From Clostridia bacterium (GTDB lineage Bacteria; Bacillota; Clostridia; Oscillospirales; CAG-272), in NCBI GenBank assembly GCA_017537175.1, contig JAFYLH010000034.1, positions 1-54,191 on the forward strand: a DNA stretch of 54,191 bases, written 5' to 3'. Of this stretch, positions 1-8,480 are shown piece by piece (position 1 is the stretch's first letter; each line of letters starts with the position of its first letter). Position numbers and translations under genes: made by a program. Under the pieces are notes generated by a model that did no database searches, had not been told where the DNA came from, and saw nothing but the letters and a program-made list of their open reading frames with translations.

Positions 1-140
1 ATAATAATAACTTTCCATATTGGTAAGATGCTTTTTGCGTTGTGTCGTGTTTTTTATGATAAATGTCCAATGTCCTACAGCGCGCAGTATGGCAGGGGCA
101 ACTTGCCCCACACGGCCGACCGACTTTTTCGACAGTCTGA
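1..140. mobile_element. End of a short inverted-repeat (MITE-like) element, cut by the window edge
   Basis: No gene is seen here. The last 25 bases (about 116-140, ending in ctttttcgacagtctga) are the reverse complement of the left end of the 436-bp element at 49268-49703, which begins with cagactgtcgaaaaagtcgg. Like that copy, this end abuts a hairpin at the end of a gene. A palindrome ggggcaacttgcccc sits at 95-109, and its exact reverse complement recurs at 41384-41398. The rest of the element is outside the window, so its length and other end are unknown. Confidence 0.55.
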
Positions 141-141
141 A

Positions 142-162
142 GCCACCCGAAAATCGGGTGGC
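142..162 (-). terminator. Hairpin just after the zinc-ribbon gene
   Basis: The perfect 9-bp stem gccacccga/tcgggtggc with an AAA loop lies five bases past the stop codon of the 168-431 gene, so it is probably its terminator. The T-rich run (tcttcttatttt) is on the plus-strand side, so it would act better for transcription entering from the left. On the minus strand the tail is weak. Confidence 0.5.
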
Positions 163-167
163 TCTTC

Positions 168-431
168 TTATTTTAGTTTAAACTTCTTTTTACAGTCGTT
201 GCAGACATACTTGATACGGTTCTTTTGAGCAGCCTTTGCCGCAAAAATACCAAAATATATAGCGATCAATGATGCCGTCACATCATCCGCGCTTTTTACC
301 TGTACCTTGATATTTGTAGAGTTACATCTGGGACAGTATATCCTTGTATCGGTCTGTCCTCCGCAATTGGGACAGGTCTTTTCCTTATCGGATACCATTC
401 TACCGCAGGTCGAGCATTTTATCATTGCCAT
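168..431 (-). CDS. Small zinc-ribbon protein
   Basis: An 87-residue protein of unknown function. The N-terminus has CSTC (residues 6-9) and CPNC (20-23), a double CxxC zinc ribbon. CPRC and CNDC pairs flank the middle, so two ribbons could form. The central stretch around residues 50-68 is hydrophobic (ASLIAIYFGIFAAKAA), perhaps a short membrane or buried helix. An aaggag motif lies about ten bases before the ATG. It follows the larger zinc-ribbon membrane protein by 25 bases on the same strand, so the two are probably co-transcribed. The function is not recognised; the ribbon suggests structural zinc rather than catalysis. Confidence 0.75.
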   Translation of the reverse strand: MAMIKCSTCGRMVSDKEKTCPNCGGQTDTRIYCPRCNSTNIKVQVKSADDVTASLIAIYFGIFAAKAAQKNRIKYVCNDCKKKFKLK

Positions 432-456
432 AATTCATATTCTCCTTTTACAATCC

Positions 457-2145
457 TTAATCTCCGCATCCGCCGCAGCCGCCGCAGCCGCCGCAACCGC
501 CGCAGCCACCGCAGGAGCTGCAGCCGCTGTCCGAGGAGGAATGTTTGTTTAACGCAGCGAGAGCCGCCAACTGAAGTGTTCCCGCTGTCAGAATAACATC
601 ATCACAGTAGGTTTTATCTGTTTCTTTGGTACCTGATAACAATATTGATTTGTTCTCACATACCGCATAGGCGGTAAGAATACGGGCAATTTCCTGCTCT
701 GTCAGATTTGAGTCGATGCTTTCTTCGCTGAACAGAAGATACATTTTGTCGTATGTATCGGCTACAGAACGACGGATAGGTTCAATTAATTCTCTTTTAC
801 TTATCCTGTCAGCCAGAACAGTTTTTCCTATATATAACAGAAATGCAATAAGTACTCCAAACATCATAAAAATTAACAGATTTCCGATATTCTTGCCGTT
901 ATACTTACCCATACAGCACTTTAAGAGAGCCGGACTATAAACACAGAAAAGACCGAAGAAATACGTTGCCTGACACATATTGCTTATAATCCTGCATTCC
1001 TTTTCAATAAGCTTTGTGGTGGGTGTTTGGGTAACTGTAATGGAAAAGTCCCGCAGAATATTTTCGACACTAACACCGTCACGAAATCCCTCTTTTTTCA
1101 TTTCCTTGAGAAATTCTACAAGCTTGCCTACATTGGGATGCTTTTGGCATATCGCCTTCAGCTCTTTGTGGGTAATATCAGGGTTTATATATACACGTTT
1201 ATCCTCTTCATCCTTCGTGAGCCTATATACAACTGCTTTACAAAGTCTTGCCTTGATCAGATAATAGCCTGTTACGGCATATCGGTCAAATTTGCGTATA
1301 GCCATAAGCTCGCTGTCGGTATATGTCATAGTGCAATAGCTCTTGGCTTTGCTTTTTGTATAGATATTTGCCGCAACAGCCATACCGGCAAAAATGACAG
1401 CCCAGGTCAATATTCCGTATATGGGCCATATAACCATAAAATCTTCACCATTGATATGCCTTATAAAATAAGGAAAATCATTGACGGCACAAAGGGCTAT
1501 CAGAACAGACAAAGCTGCTGCGCAAACACAGAATACAGTCATAAGCTTTTTCTTTATGAGTAAGCCTATCATAGCAAATACGCCTGTAACAAAAAATACT
1601 CCAATCATAAAGTCATTGAGATCGCTGTATCCGCCACCGTTACCTGACCCTGTGTCCTTTGGTATATCAGGCTCGATCGGTGCTTCGGTTATAGCATCCT
1701 CGATCTGGGATATAACCTCATCGGTATTGGGTTCAGCAGGATCCTTGGGAGTATCGTCAATGACAACAGCTATGATTGCTACCAATAAAATTATAATAAA
1801 GATAGCTACTGCCACAGCTACTATTGTTACCACAGCTCTGCCTGCAGAGCCAATGAGCTTTTTAATACCTAAAAATGTACCAGCCGTGATGCCTGAGGAC
1901 ACTGCCGCAAGAACCAAAGCAATGATCATTTCACCAACATCTTCACTTTCTCCAAAAGCGAGAGAAATAAAAACAACAGTAAATAATACTCCGGCTAAAG
2001 CAACAATACTAAGAAGAACACTGCATACTACCTTAGATACAGTTAATTTAGGCTTTGTCCTTTGCTCCTCAAGCCTTTTACCGCAATGGGGACAGACTTT
2101 TTTATCTTTTTTAGATAAAATACCGTTACAATGATTACAGTTCAT
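457..2145 (-). CDS. Zinc-ribbon multi-pass membrane protein with Gly-Gly-Cys tail
   Basis: 562 residues from the ATG at 2145, chosen because ggagaaaata stands directly before it; an upstream in-frame ATG at 2187 lacks a ribosome site. The N-terminus is a zinc ribbon (CNHC near residues 3-6, CPHC near 18-21). Then come about three hydrophobic segments, an acidic/Pro-rich linker (residues ~145-180), three more segments, a soluble domain of roughly 120 residues and two further segments. The last ~25 residues are mainly Gly-Gly-Cys repeats. Ribbon plus membrane helices plus a GGC tail resembles uncharacterised Clostridia membrane proteins. I cannot assign a function; the Cys tail could bind metal or be modified. 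It probably forms an operon with the downstream small zinc-ribbon gene. Confidence 0.75.
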   Translation of the reverse strand: MNCNHCNGILSKKDKKVCPHCGKRLEEQRTKPKLTVSKVVCSVLLSIVALAGVLFTVVFISLAFGESEDVGEMIIALVLAAVSSGITAGTFLGIKKLIGSAGRAVVTIVAVAVAIFIIILLVAIIAVVIDDTPKDPAEPNTDEVISQIEDAITEAPIEPDIPKDTGSGNGGGYSDLNDFMIGVFFVTGVFAMIGLLIKKKLMTVFCVCAAALSVLIALCAVNDFPYFIRHINGEDFMVIWPIYGILTWAVIFAGMAVAANIYTKSKAKSYCTMTYTDSELMAIRKFDRYAVTGYYLIKARLCKAVVYRLTKDEEDKRVYINPDITHKELKAICQKHPNVGKLVEFLKEMKKEGFRDGVSVENILRDFSITVTQTPTTKLIEKECRIISNMCQATYFFGLFCVYSPALLKCCMGKYNGKNIGNLLIFMMFGVLIAFLLYIGKTVLADRISKRELIEPIRRSVADTYDKMYLLFSEESIDSNLTEQEIARILTAYAVCENKSILLSGTKETDKTYCDDVILTAGTLQLAALAALNKHSSSDSGCSSCGGCGGCGGCGGCGGCGD

Positions 2146-2255
2146 TATTTTCTCCATTTCAATAGATACTTTAGGATATTTTATCACACAAGAGAATATA
2201 TTGTCAATGATATTTAAAGATAAGCATATCCGGATATATATTTTTAATTTTCCTC

Positions 2256-2284
2256 TTGCAAAATTTATTTGTTTATGTTATAAT
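2256..2284 (+). promoter_or_regulatory. Sigma-A promoter of the SRP RNA
   Basis: TTGCAA (2256-2261), 17 bases, TATAAT (2279-2284). Transcription would begin near 2291-2297, where the SRP RNA closing stem starts. Confidence 0.8.
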
Positions 2285-2296
2285 ACTTCGGTAACA

Positions 2297-2603
2297 ACGA
2301 GATACGAAATAAGGCCATACCGGCCGGGGAGCCAGCGGTGCCCTGTACCTGCAATCCGCTACAGCAGGGGTGGTTTCCCTTTTTGAGGGCAGTTGATGTA
2401 TGGTCAGCCCCGTATCAAGGACGTTGAAGAATGGGTCTCGTGCAATCGTTCGCTGTGAACCATGTCAGGCGGGGAACCGAGCAGCATTAAGCAGTTTGTT
2501 TCGATGTGCCGCGAGGCTGCCTGTTCCGAGTCTGAGATGCGGCAAGCGCATATACCTTCTGTTCGATCTAAGGGTGTATGGTCTTATTTTGTATCTCGTT
2601 TTA
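2297..2603 (+). ncRNA. ffs: Signal recognition particle RNA, large bacterial type
   Basis: RNA scaffold of the particle that targets nascent membrane and secreted proteins through Ffh. The 5' end (acgagatacgaaataaggcc, continuing to 2320) pairs with the 3' end at 2577-2600, closing a rod of about 300 nt. The Alu-domain core, including tgcaatccgcta, lies near 2350-2362. The Ffh-binding domain IV is visible at about 2463-2486 as gtcagg, a cgg-ggaa-ccg loop and gagcagc, the canonical asymmetric-loop motif. Length and the Alu domain mark the Bacillus/Clostridium form. Its place directly upstream of dnaX matches Firmicutes gene order. A T-rich stretch after 2598 may terminate part of the transcripts. 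Confidence 0.9.
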
Positions 2604-2631
2604 TTTTTAGTTTTTAAACGGAGGAAACACT

Positions 2632-4215
2632 ATGCATCAGGCTTTATACCGCAAATACAGACCCCAGACCTTTGACGATGTATACGGTCAGGATCATATT
2701 ACCTCTGTGCTTAAATATGAGGTTGCAGAGAACAAGGTGTCCCACGCCTACCTCTTCTGCGGAAGCAGAGGAACGGGCAAGACCACCTGTGCAAAGATAC
2801 TTGCAAAGGCCGTTAACTGTCTTAACCCCAAAAACGGAGACCCCTGCGGCGAGTGCGAGGCCTGCCGTGCCATAGCCGACGAGGCTACCGTTGATATCCT
2901 TGAAATGGACGCGGCAAGCAACACAGGTGTTGACTATATCCGCGACATCCGCGATGCGGTGGTCTACTCCCCTGCTATGCTCAAAACAAGAGTATACATT
3001 ATCGACGAGGTTCATATGCTTTCCACCTCGGCATTCAACGCACTTTTGAAGACCCTTGAAGAGCCTCCGGAAAGAGTTATATTTATTCTTGCAACAACAG
3101 AGGTACACAAGATACCCATAACAGTAACATCCCGTTGTCAGCGCTTTGACTTCCGCCGTATCCGTACCGATGTCATTGCAGACAGACTTAAATATATTGC
3201 AGACAGAGAGTCTGTTTCTCTGCAGGATGATGCAGCTACCCTTATAGGTAAGCTCTCCAACGGCGGTATGCGTGATGCCATATCCCTGCTTGAGGTCTCA
3301 GCCGGACAGAACCACGAGGTCAATGTAAAGAGAGTCCGTGAGTGCGCGGGTATATCCGGTAGAGAAAATGTCATAAAGACGGTCAGGGCCATTGCCAAAA
3401 AGGACTGGGACAGCATTTTCTCGGTGGTGTCCGAGCTTGTTGCATCCTCTATGAGTATTTCGGTGTTCTGGCAGGATCTTATTGCATTCTACCGCGATAT
3501 GATGCTGGCAAAGGCCACCAAAAACGCACTTTCAAATTACGAGCTTACAGATGACGAGATCTACGAAACAAAGGACTGCGCTTCCCTGTTCACTCTTGAG
3601 ACCATAATGTATCATTCAAGGCTTCTTGACAGAGCTCTTGGCGAGATGCAGTCAAAGACCTGCGATCAGCGCATAACTGCTGAGCTGACCCTTGTCCGTA
3701 TGAGTGACGGCAAGCTTGCCACCGATACAGAGGCTCTGCTTGCCCGCATATCTGAGCTTGAGGGCAAGGTGAATATGCTCAGCGCACAGCTGGCAAGCGG
3801 CAGTATTACCGTAACACAGACAGACCCCGTAGGGGCGGATACCATCCGCCCGTCAGAAGACGCTCCAAAGACAAAACAGCCGGAACAGGCAGTAATACCC
3901 CCTCGCACCGACCCGACAGTTGGCCCCCGCGAGGTTGAGGACTGGGCAGAGATACTGCGTAAAATAGAGGACACAAATCCTCAATGCACCGCGTTTCTCG
4001 GTATGACCAAGACCTGTATTATAGGCAACGAATTTATAATAAAGGTTGCGGATTCCTTTGGAGTTATGATACTTGATGACCCGCAAAACCGTAAGACCAT
4101 ACAGGATGCTATGATAAGCACCAATCCGGGCTATGCTTCGATGACCCTCAAGATAGTTGAGGACAAGCAGGTCAAGAAGCAGATAGCTTCACCCTTTGAC
4201 GATATTAATTTTTAA
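2632..4215 (+). CDS. dnaX: DNA polymerase III gamma/tau subunit
   Basis: Clamp-loader ATPase that organises the replicative polymerase. 527 residues. It shows Walker A GSRGTGKT (near residue 44), a four-Cys zinc module (CLNPKNGDPCGECEAC, residues ~63-78), Walker B DEVHMLS (~125) and the sensor-1 region ATTEVHKIPITVTSRCQRFDF split around residues 150-170. After domain III a loose linker (residues ~385-440) leads to a short C-terminal domain. The ggagg site 10 bases before ATG fixes the start. It leads dnaX-yaaK-recR. Oddity: residues 400-407 (VGADTIRP) are encoded by 3829-3852, a copy of a palindromic intergenic repeat also found at 51373, apparently an in-frame repeat insertion in the linker. 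Confidence 0.95.
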   Translation: MHQALYRKYRPQTFDDVYGQDHITSVLKYEVAENKVSHAYLFCGSRGTGKTTCAKILAKAVNCLNPKNGDPCGECEACRAIADEATVDILEMDAASNTGVDYIRDIRDAVVYSPAMLKTRVYIIDEVHMLSTSAFNALLKTLEEPPERVIFILATTEVHKIPITVTSRCQRFDFRRIRTDVIADRLKYIADRESVSLQDDAATLIGKLSNGGMRDAISLLEVSAGQNHEVNVKRVRECAGISGRENVIKTVRAIAKKDWDSIFSVVSELVASSMSISVFWQDLIAFYRDMMLAKATKNALSNYELTDDEIYETKDCASLFTLETIMYHSRLLDRALGEMQSKTCDQRITAELTLVRMSDGKLATDTEALLARISELEGKVNMLSAQLASGSITVTQTDPVGADTIRPSEDAPKTKQPEQAVIPPRTDPTVGPREVEDWAEILRKIEDTNPQCTAFLGMTKTCIIGNEFIIKVADSFGVMILDDPQNRKTIQDAMISTNPGYASMTLKIVEDKQVKKQIASPFDDINF

Positions 4216-4227
4216 GGAGAAAATAAA

Positions 4228-4575
4228 ATGAAGGCAAGATTACCTAAGGGAATGGGCGGCGGCCCCGCAAATATGCAGCACTTAATGAAGCAGGCACAGA
4301 AGATGCAGGAGGATATGGAGGCTAAAAAGGAAGAGCTTGCCTCCCGCGAGTATGAGATCAAGGCAGGCGGCGGTGCCGTAACCCTTGTTATCAACGGTGA
4401 AAAAGAGGTCAAGAGCCTTGATATCGACCCCGAGATCGTAGATCCCGATGATATCGAGACTATGACAGATATCCTTATCGCTGCATTCAACGAGGCTGTC
4501 AAGCGCGTTGAAACAGATGCGGAAAACGAAATGTCCGCAATTACAGGCAGCCTTAATATGCCCGGCTTATTCTAA
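4228..4575 (+). CDS. YbaB/EbfC family nucleoid-associated protein
   Basis: 115 residues, normal family length. It begins with a Met/Gln-rich stretch (MQHLMKQAQKMQEDMEAK), typical of the long N-terminal helix of YbaB/EbfC dimers, followed by the conserved GGGAVTLVINGEKEVKSL strand region. These proteins bind DNA without strong sequence specificity and shape the nucleoid. The gene sits between dnaX and recR as in most Firmicutes (yaaK). An aaggag site precedes the start, and its stop codon overlaps the recR start by one base, implying translational coupling. Confidence 0.92.
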   Translation: MKARLPKGMGGGPANMQHLMKQAQKMQEDMEAKKEELASREYEIKAGGGAVTLVINGEKEVKSLDIDPEIVDPDDIETMTDILIAAFNEAVKRVETDAENEMSAITGSLNMPGLF

Positions 4576-5165
4576 TGTTACCTACACTTGAAATTCTTAT
4601 TGAGCAGTTCCGCAAGCTTCCCTCTGTAGGCAGAAAATCAGCTGAAAGGATGGCTTATGCTGTTCTTGATTATTCAAAGGAAGAAGCTGAGCTTTTTGCA
4701 AATGCCATAGTCGATGCAAAGGAAAACATTAAGCGCTGTAAGCATTGCTTTAACTTCAGCGAGCACGAGGAATGTCCCATATGCACCGACGAGGAGCGGG
4801 ACAGAAGCGTTATCTGTGTGGTAGAGGATGCAAGGGATATTATATCTCTTGAAAAGGTAAAGGAATACCACGGTCTCTATCATGTCATAGGCGGAACCAT
4901 CTCCCCCATGAGCGGAGTTACTCCTGATGATCTTAACATCCGCGAGCTTATCCACCGTCTATCAAGCGGCGAGGTAAAGGAGGTCATCATTGCCACCAAC
5001 CCCACCGTAGAGGGCGAGACCACCGCTATGTATATATCCAAGCTCTTAAAGCCCCTTGAAATCAAGGTAAGCCGTCTTGCTTACGGTATGCCTGTCGGCG
5101 GTGAGCTTGACCACGCAGACGAGGTTACCCTGCTGCGCGCCATAGAGGGCAGAAAAACATTATAA
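4575..5165 (+). CDS. recR: Recombination mediator RecR
   Basis: Works with RecO/RecF to load RecA on gapped DNA. 196 residues, full length. Visible features: the helix-hairpin-helix region LPSVGRKSAERMA (~residues 14-26), a four-Cys zinc finger CKHCFNFSEHEECPIC (~56-71), a Toprim core VICVVEDARDI (~79-89) and the C-terminal Walker-like TNPTVEGETTA (~140-150). It is the last gene of the dnaX operon, overlapping yaaK by one base, and is followed at once by a strong hairpin terminator. Confidence 0.95.
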   Translation: MLPTLEILIEQFRKLPSVGRKSAERMAYAVLDYSKEEAELFANAIVDAKENIKRCKHCFNFSEHEECPICTDEERDRSVICVVEDARDIISLEKVKEYHGLYHVIGGTISPMSGVTPDDLNIRELIHRLSSGEVKEVIIATNPTVEGETTAMYISKLLKPLEIKVSRLAYGMPVGGELDHADEVTLLRAIEGRKTL

Positions 5166-5170
5166 ATCAC

Positions 5171-5210
5171 AAAACCTGTTGCAAATTTATGCAACAGGTT
5201 TTATTTTTTA
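5171..5210. terminator. Bidirectional terminator between recR and the convergent gene
   Basis: A 12-bp stem (aaaacctgttgc/gcaacaggtttt, 5171-5202) with A-rich and T-rich sides, so it can end transcription from both recR and the minus-strand gene 5208-6299. Confidence 0.85.
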
Positions 5211-6299
5211 TTCATAAGAGTCTTCTACCTGCTCAAGTGCCGTTGTGGTATGGAGGTTAAACTCAAGGGTAGAATATATATTCTCGTCGGTCTGGGCATC
5301 ATAGCCCTCCTGTATCTTATGTACCGTGATCTTACGGTTACCCTCGTCGATGCTTATATCAAGACCCATAGAATACTTCTGCATAAAGTCAAGAGGTATA
5401 TAGAGCCTGGATTCATATAAAAACGAGGGGGATATCATACGGACCTTTGAGCCGTTGACATAGGCTATATCAGAGCCCACAACAAACTTTACAGACTGGT
5501 CATCAGACTCACGGGGCAGATAGCGAAGCTCCTCGGTACTGCCTGTAACGCTGAGACTGCACATATCGCTCAAGGCCGATATGGGAATATACAGCTCACC
5601 GTATCTTGTGGCACAGCTTGAGGGGATCTCGAGATATGTAGGATCAACAACATTTGATGCAAGCTTCTCTGCATCCTTTGGTATATCCGCGCCTAACTGT
5701 AGTGTATAGCTCTTACCCTTAAAGCCCTTGCCGGGCTTGAGGGACATTGCAAACAGACCTGCGGTCAATGAAAACATTATTGTAAACACCACAAGGAACA
5801 GCACCAGTCTGACAAGCAAAAGCTTACCAAAGGCTGTCTGTTTGCGCTTTACACGGAAGCTGTGGTTACCCTCGGAGGAACGGCGCTTGATCTCAAGATT
5901 CTTAACACTTCCGCTGACCTTCTTTTGGGTCTTTTCCTCATGGCGGTGCGCCCTTGTCTGGGTGCTCATCTTACGGTTGATCTCCCTGCGGGCGTTGGCC
6001 TGATGCTCCTTTTTGGTCTCACGGCTTACAACAGCCTTGCGGGGTGTCAGCTTAGCCTGTGCCTTTTGAGGCCTCTTTGCCGCTACCCTCTTTGGTGCAG
6101 GCTTCTTTGTGCCCGGCTTTGCGGTCGGGGGAGCCTTGGGCGCGGGGGAAGACACCAATGCGGCATTGCGTCTTGCCGCCGCTTCTCTGGAGGCAGCCAC
6201 CTTCTCTGCCCTTGTAAGCTCTCTTTTTTGAACTGCAGGAGCAGACACAGGCTTGTTTTTATTCTTTTGTATAGGCTTCTTGGGTGCCTGAACAGCCAT
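5208..6299 (-). CDS. Membrane-anchored protein with basic tail and CuAO_N1-like domain
   Basis: 363 residues. The first ~160 are very rich in Lys, Arg, Ala and Pro with no clear fold. One membrane helix follows (LLLVRLVLFLVVFTIMFSL, about residues 160-185). The outside part resembles the copper amine oxidase N-terminal-like domain (CuAO_N1) common in Clostridia surface proteins: short beta repeats such as LYIPISALSDM and LYIPLDFMQKYSM, and a final RKITVHK strand. This points to a type II envelope protein whose basic tail faces the cytoplasm, perhaps near nucleic acid or ribosomes. A ggaggag site precedes the ATG. No role is known to me; the domain call is from pattern only. Confidence 0.7.
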   Translation of the reverse strand: MAVQAPKKPIQKNKNKPVSAPAVQKRELTRAEKVAASREAAARRNAALVSSPAPKAPPTAKPGTKKPAPKRVAAKRPQKAQAKLTPRKAVVSRETKKEHQANARREINRKMSTQTRAHRHEEKTQKKVSGSVKNLEIKRRSSEGNHSFRVKRKQTAFGKLLLVRLVLFLVVFTIMFSLTAGLFAMSLKPGKGFKGKSYTLQLGADIPKDAEKLASNVVDPTYLEIPSSCATRYGELYIPISALSDMCSLSVTGSTEELRYLPRESDDQSVKFVVGSDIAYVNGSKVRMISPSFLYESRLYIPLDFMQKYSMGLDISIDEGNRKITVHKIQEGYDAQTDENIYSTLEFNLHTTTALEQVEDSYE

Positions 6300-6406
6300 A
6301 GCTACTCCTCCAAATTAATATAGTGTATTTTATATTATATCACATTATAATACAAATTGCAATGCGGTTTTTGTCTAATAGACAAAAACTTACTTGATTT
6401 CCCGAC

Positions 6407-8329
6407 TTATTTTCTCTTTCCCTTTTTCTGCGCCTTCTTTGAAACCGCCCAGCCTGCCTTCTTAGGCTTATGCTCTTTCTTAGGCTTTGAGGGAGTCTGA
6501 GTCTTGCGGGTCTGCTTAGGCATTTCAACACCCTTTTCGGGCTTTACAAGGCACATAGGGCCGTAGCCGATAAGATCGGTACGGTTGAGCTTTACAAGAG
6601 CCTCGCGGACAAGCTCGGCATTTTGGGGTCTGTTCCATTGCAATAAAGCCCTCTGCAGCTGCTTTTCGTGATAATCGGTGGTGCAGTAGACCTTTTTGCC
6701 TGTCATAGGGTCGATTCCCGTATAGAACATAACGGTGGATGCCGTACCCGGTGTGGGATAGAAGTCCTGCACCTGCTCGGGAGAATAGCCGCCCTCCTTA
6801 AGATAGAGAGCCAACTTAAGTGCATCCTTAAGTGTGCTTCCCGGATGGCTTGACATAAGGTATGGTACAAGATACTGCTCCTTGCCTATACTCTTAGTAA
6901 GCTCAAAATATCTGTCCTTGAATTTATTGTAGACCTCCACATCAGGCTTACCCATATAGTGGAGAACATCAGAGCTGCAATGCTCGGGGGCAACCTTAAG
7001 CTGACCGCTGACATGGTCGCGAACCAGCTTCTTGAAAAAGGCCTCGTCCTTATCGTACACAAGGTAGTCAAAGCGGATACCCGAGCGGATAAAGACCTTT
7101 TTGACCTTGGGTACCTTTTCTATCTCCTTTAAAAGCTTGATATATTCGGTATGATCTACCTCAAGATGCTTACAGGGTGTGGGGGCAAGACATTTTCTGC
7201 CTGCGCAGATACCGTTTTCTGCCTGTCTTTTACAGGAAGCATATCTGAAATTGGCGGTAGGGCCGCCCACGTCGTGGACATATCCCTTGAAGTTAGGTAC
7301 TTCTACTATCTTTTTGGTTTCCTCAACGCAGGACTCGATGCTTCGTGACACTACGCTCCTTCCCTGATGGAAGGCAAGAGCACAGAAGTTACAGCCGCCA
7401 AAGCAGCCACGGTTATGGGTTACCGAAAGCTCAACCTCCTGTATTCCGGGAACACCGCCCACAGCCTCATATGAGGGATGATATGTCCTCATATACGGCA
7501 AAGCATAGACCTCGTCAAGCTCCTTACGGGTAAGAGGAGGCATAGGGGGATTTTGCACAAGAAGCTTACCGTCATAAAGCTCGGTTACCGCCCTGCCCCT
7601 TACATGGTCATTTTCTTTATATTGGAGCGCAAATGCCTCTGCGTATTTTTGCTTGTCGGTCTTAAGATCGTTATAGTCAAATCCGCCTACGGTTTCGTAG
7701 TGGATCTTATCCTCAGGGGATGCAAGGTAGACCGTACCTCTTACATCTCTTATCTTTTTGATCGGAATACCGCGGTCAAGCAGCTGCGCCAGACGGCGGA
7801 GAATGTTCTCGCCCATACCGTAGGTAAGTATATCTGCGCGGCTGTCCACAAGTATACTGCGGCGAACCCTGTTATCCCAATAATCATAATGGGCAAAGCG
7901 GCGAAGAGAAGCTTCAAGACCGCCGATGATTATCGGCACATCTCCGTATGCCTCGCGGATACGGTTACAGTAAACTATGACCGCACGGTCGGGTCGAAGT
8001 CCCATCTTACCGCCGGGAGAATAATAGTCGGTACTGCGCTTACGCTTTGCAACTGTATAGTGGGCAACCATAGAGTCTATATTACCCGAGGTAACAAGAA
8101 ATCCAAGCCTTGGTCTGCCAAATTCCTTAAATGCCTCACAGCTTTTATAATCGGGCTGTGAGAGTATAGCCACACGAAAGCCCTGCGCCTCAAGCACACG
8201 GGAAATTATGGACACGCCAAAGGAGGGATGATCTACATAGGCATCCCCTGTTACATACACAAAGTCGGGCTGCTCCCAACCTCGCTCAAGCATATCCTGT
8301 TTGTTTATTGGTAAAAATCCGCTATACAA
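6407..8329 (-). CDS. YgiQ family radical SAM protein
   Basis: 640 residues, the usual size of the UPF0313/YgiQ family. The [4Fe-4S]-binding motif CFGGCNFC lies near residues 308-315, a CxxxCxxC radical SAM signature. The N-terminal GWEQPDFVYVTGDAYVDHP and the mid-region GGLEASLRRFAHYDYWD are family hallmarks. The C-terminal ~50 residues are Lys-rich. The reaction catalysed by this family is not established to my knowledge. The start is TTG at 8329 with ggag eight bases upstream; the next in-frame Met is only a dozen residues later. It stands alone on the minus strand. Confidence 0.88.
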   Translation of the reverse strand: MYSGFLPINKQDMLERGWEQPDFVYVTGDAYVDHPSFGVSIISRVLEAQGFRVAILSQPDYKSCEAFKEFGRPRLGFLVTSGNIDSMVAHYTVAKRKRSTDYYSPGGKMGLRPDRAVIVYCNRIREAYGDVPIIIGGLEASLRRFAHYDYWDNRVRRSILVDSRADILTYGMGENILRRLAQLLDRGIPIKKIRDVRGTVYLASPEDKIHYETVGGFDYNDLKTDKQKYAEAFALQYKENDHVRGRAVTELYDGKLLVQNPPMPPLTRKELDEVYALPYMRTYHPSYEAVGGVPGIQEVELSVTHNRGCFGGCNFCALAFHQGRSVVSRSIESCVEETKKIVEVPNFKGYVHDVGGPTANFRYASCKRQAENGICAGRKCLAPTPCKHLEVDHTEYIKLLKEIEKVPKVKKVFIRSGIRFDYLVYDKDEAFFKKLVRDHVSGQLKVAPEHCSSDVLHYMGKPDVEVYNKFKDRYFELTKSIGKEQYLVPYLMSSHPGSTLKDALKLALYLKEGGYSPEQVQDFYPTPGTASTVMFYTGIDPMTGKKVYCTTDYHEKQLQRALLQWNRPQNAELVREALVKLNRTDLIGYGPMCLVKPEKGVEMPKQTRKTQTPSKPKKEHKPKKAGWAVSKKAQKKGKRK

Positions 8330-8417
8330 TTTATGTTCTCCACAAAATATTATTCATACAATTATATCATTTTGGACTTTTATTGTCAACCGAGATTTTT
8401 GCAGGAATCGAATTATA

Positions 8418-8446
8418 TTGACATTACTCCAAAACTGTGATAATAT
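8418..8446 (+). promoter_or_regulatory. Sigma-A promoter of the 8481-9050 gene
   Basis: TTGACA (8418-8423), then TAATAT at 8441-8446 with a 17-base spacer; an overlapping GATAAT gives a 15-base spacer. It lies about 35 bases before the ribosome binding site. Confidence 0.65.
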
Positions 8447-8480
8447 TTTTATATAACAAAAATTACCTTGGGAGGAAAAA

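Noticed and set aside
28..228. Small open frame at the window start
   Set aside because: It covers the element end and the hairpin, has no ribosome site and overlaps a supported gene on the other strand.
2400..2675. Open frame across the SRP RNA
   Set aside because: The region is clearly a structured RNA and the frame runs on into dnaX in the wrong phase.
6366..6389. Terminator hairpin gtttttgtct/agacaaaaac
   Set aside because: The stem is A+T-rich and the T-tract is weak; it is not well placed after either neighbouring gene.
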